Assembly: GCF_001074975.1 (NCBI RefSeq)
Contig: NZ_JUUO01000006.1
Location: 1-33,732, forward strand
DNA: 33,732 bases
Origin: Streptococcus pseudopneumoniae
Lineage (GTDB): Bacteria; Bacillota; Bacilli; Lactobacillales; Streptococcaceae
Direction: 5' to 3'
A program made the position numbers and the translations under genes. Of the stretch, positions 33,573 through 33,732 are shown one piece after another (positions within the stretch are counted from its first letter, which is position 1; every line of letters begins with the position of its first letter). A model generated the notes under the pieces. The model did not search any database. It was not told the origin of the DNA and worked only from the letters and a program-made list of their open reading frames with translations.

Positions 33573-33732
33573 TCATCTGCTTTCAAAAAGCATTCTAGTC
33601 CATCGCCGATTAACGATGGACTTTATCACTGTCTTCTCCAGTCCTTGTATGACATCTTGAAGTTGCTTCATGACATCTTCCAAAGTTCGAAAGGCTTTAT
33701 TCTTAAATCCACGTTTACGAATCTCTTTCCAC
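33573..33732 (-). CDS. IS630-type transposase, C-terminal end (partial)
   Basis: The last 52 codons of a transposase enter from the right edge of the window and stop at TGA 33575-33573. The sequence WKEIRKRGFKNKAFRTLEDV, then IVNRRWTRMLFESR, matches the C-terminal end of IS630-type DDE transposases of pneumococcus (the WKxIR part follows the catalytic Glu). Only the tail is visible, so completeness cannot be judged. It is joined directly to the broken ISL3-type transposase end. Confidence 0.7.
   Translation of the reverse strand, partial: WKEIRKRGFKNKAFRTLEDVMKQLQDVIQGLEKTVIKSIVNRRWTRMLFESR

Overview
The window looks like the chromosome of a Streptococcus of the mitis group, meaning S. pneumoniae, S. 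mitis or a close relative. The evidence is the phosphocholine/teichoic-acid (lic) locus with both licD genes and the tacF-type flippase, a tmRNA whose tag reads (A)KNNTSYALAA, a BOX repeat, a TACGAATA competence box before dprA, a CiaR-type direct repeat before lic, and IS ends of types I know from pneumococci. Several proteins differ slightly from the pneumococcal versions I remember, and the gene order around ssrA is not the one I recall. I therefore do not commit to a species.

Layout. 1-2093: ylxM-ffh (signal recognition particle). 2100-13150: an accessory defence island. It holds a SNF2-type helicase and a DUF4391-like protein under one promoter, then a type III restriction-modification operon (mod, a small three-helix SLATT-like membrane protein, res) under a second promoter, then a small gene of unknown function, an immunity-gene remnant and a small protein built from an internal duplication. 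13180-14710: uracil permease, minus strand, under a PyrR-type attenuator. 14729-16997: rsmG, and divergently lemA-htpX. 17000-17620: a BOX element, a decayed coding remnant and a strong terminator. 17621-19004: def and rlmB, minus strand. 19179-21990: CapA-like protein, HAD phosphatase and SGNH hydrolase. 22052-22396: ssrA, followed by a phased 10-bp repeat array. 22520-25719: tacF-licD1-licD2, minus strand. 26054-30243: tarI-tarJ-licA-licB-licC. 30331-33384: dprA and topA. 33460-33732: a nested or chimeric insertion-sequence end.

The most interesting system is the island. mod starts with a pentanucleotide repeat, and in this sequence the repeat number puts mod out of frame, so translation from the ATG stops after 16 codons. 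One extra repeat unit (or two fewer) restores a 637-residue (632-residue) methyltransferase. This is the hallmark of a phase-variable methyltransferase. Between mod and res sits a membrane protein resembling SLATT effectors, which are predicted pore-forming suicide proteins of other defence systems. Upstream, a helicase pair with its own promoter would stay on when mod is off. The whole resembles a composite, phase-switched defence module: modification and restriction, a possible abortive-infection effector and a helicase arm.

The lic region works as a pathway. LicB imports choline, LicA phosphorylates it, LicC makes CDP-choline, TarI/TarJ make CDP-ribitol, LicD1/LicD2 put phosphocholine on teichoic-acid precursors, and TacF exports the decorated chains. 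No tRNA, rRNA or CRISPR array was seen.
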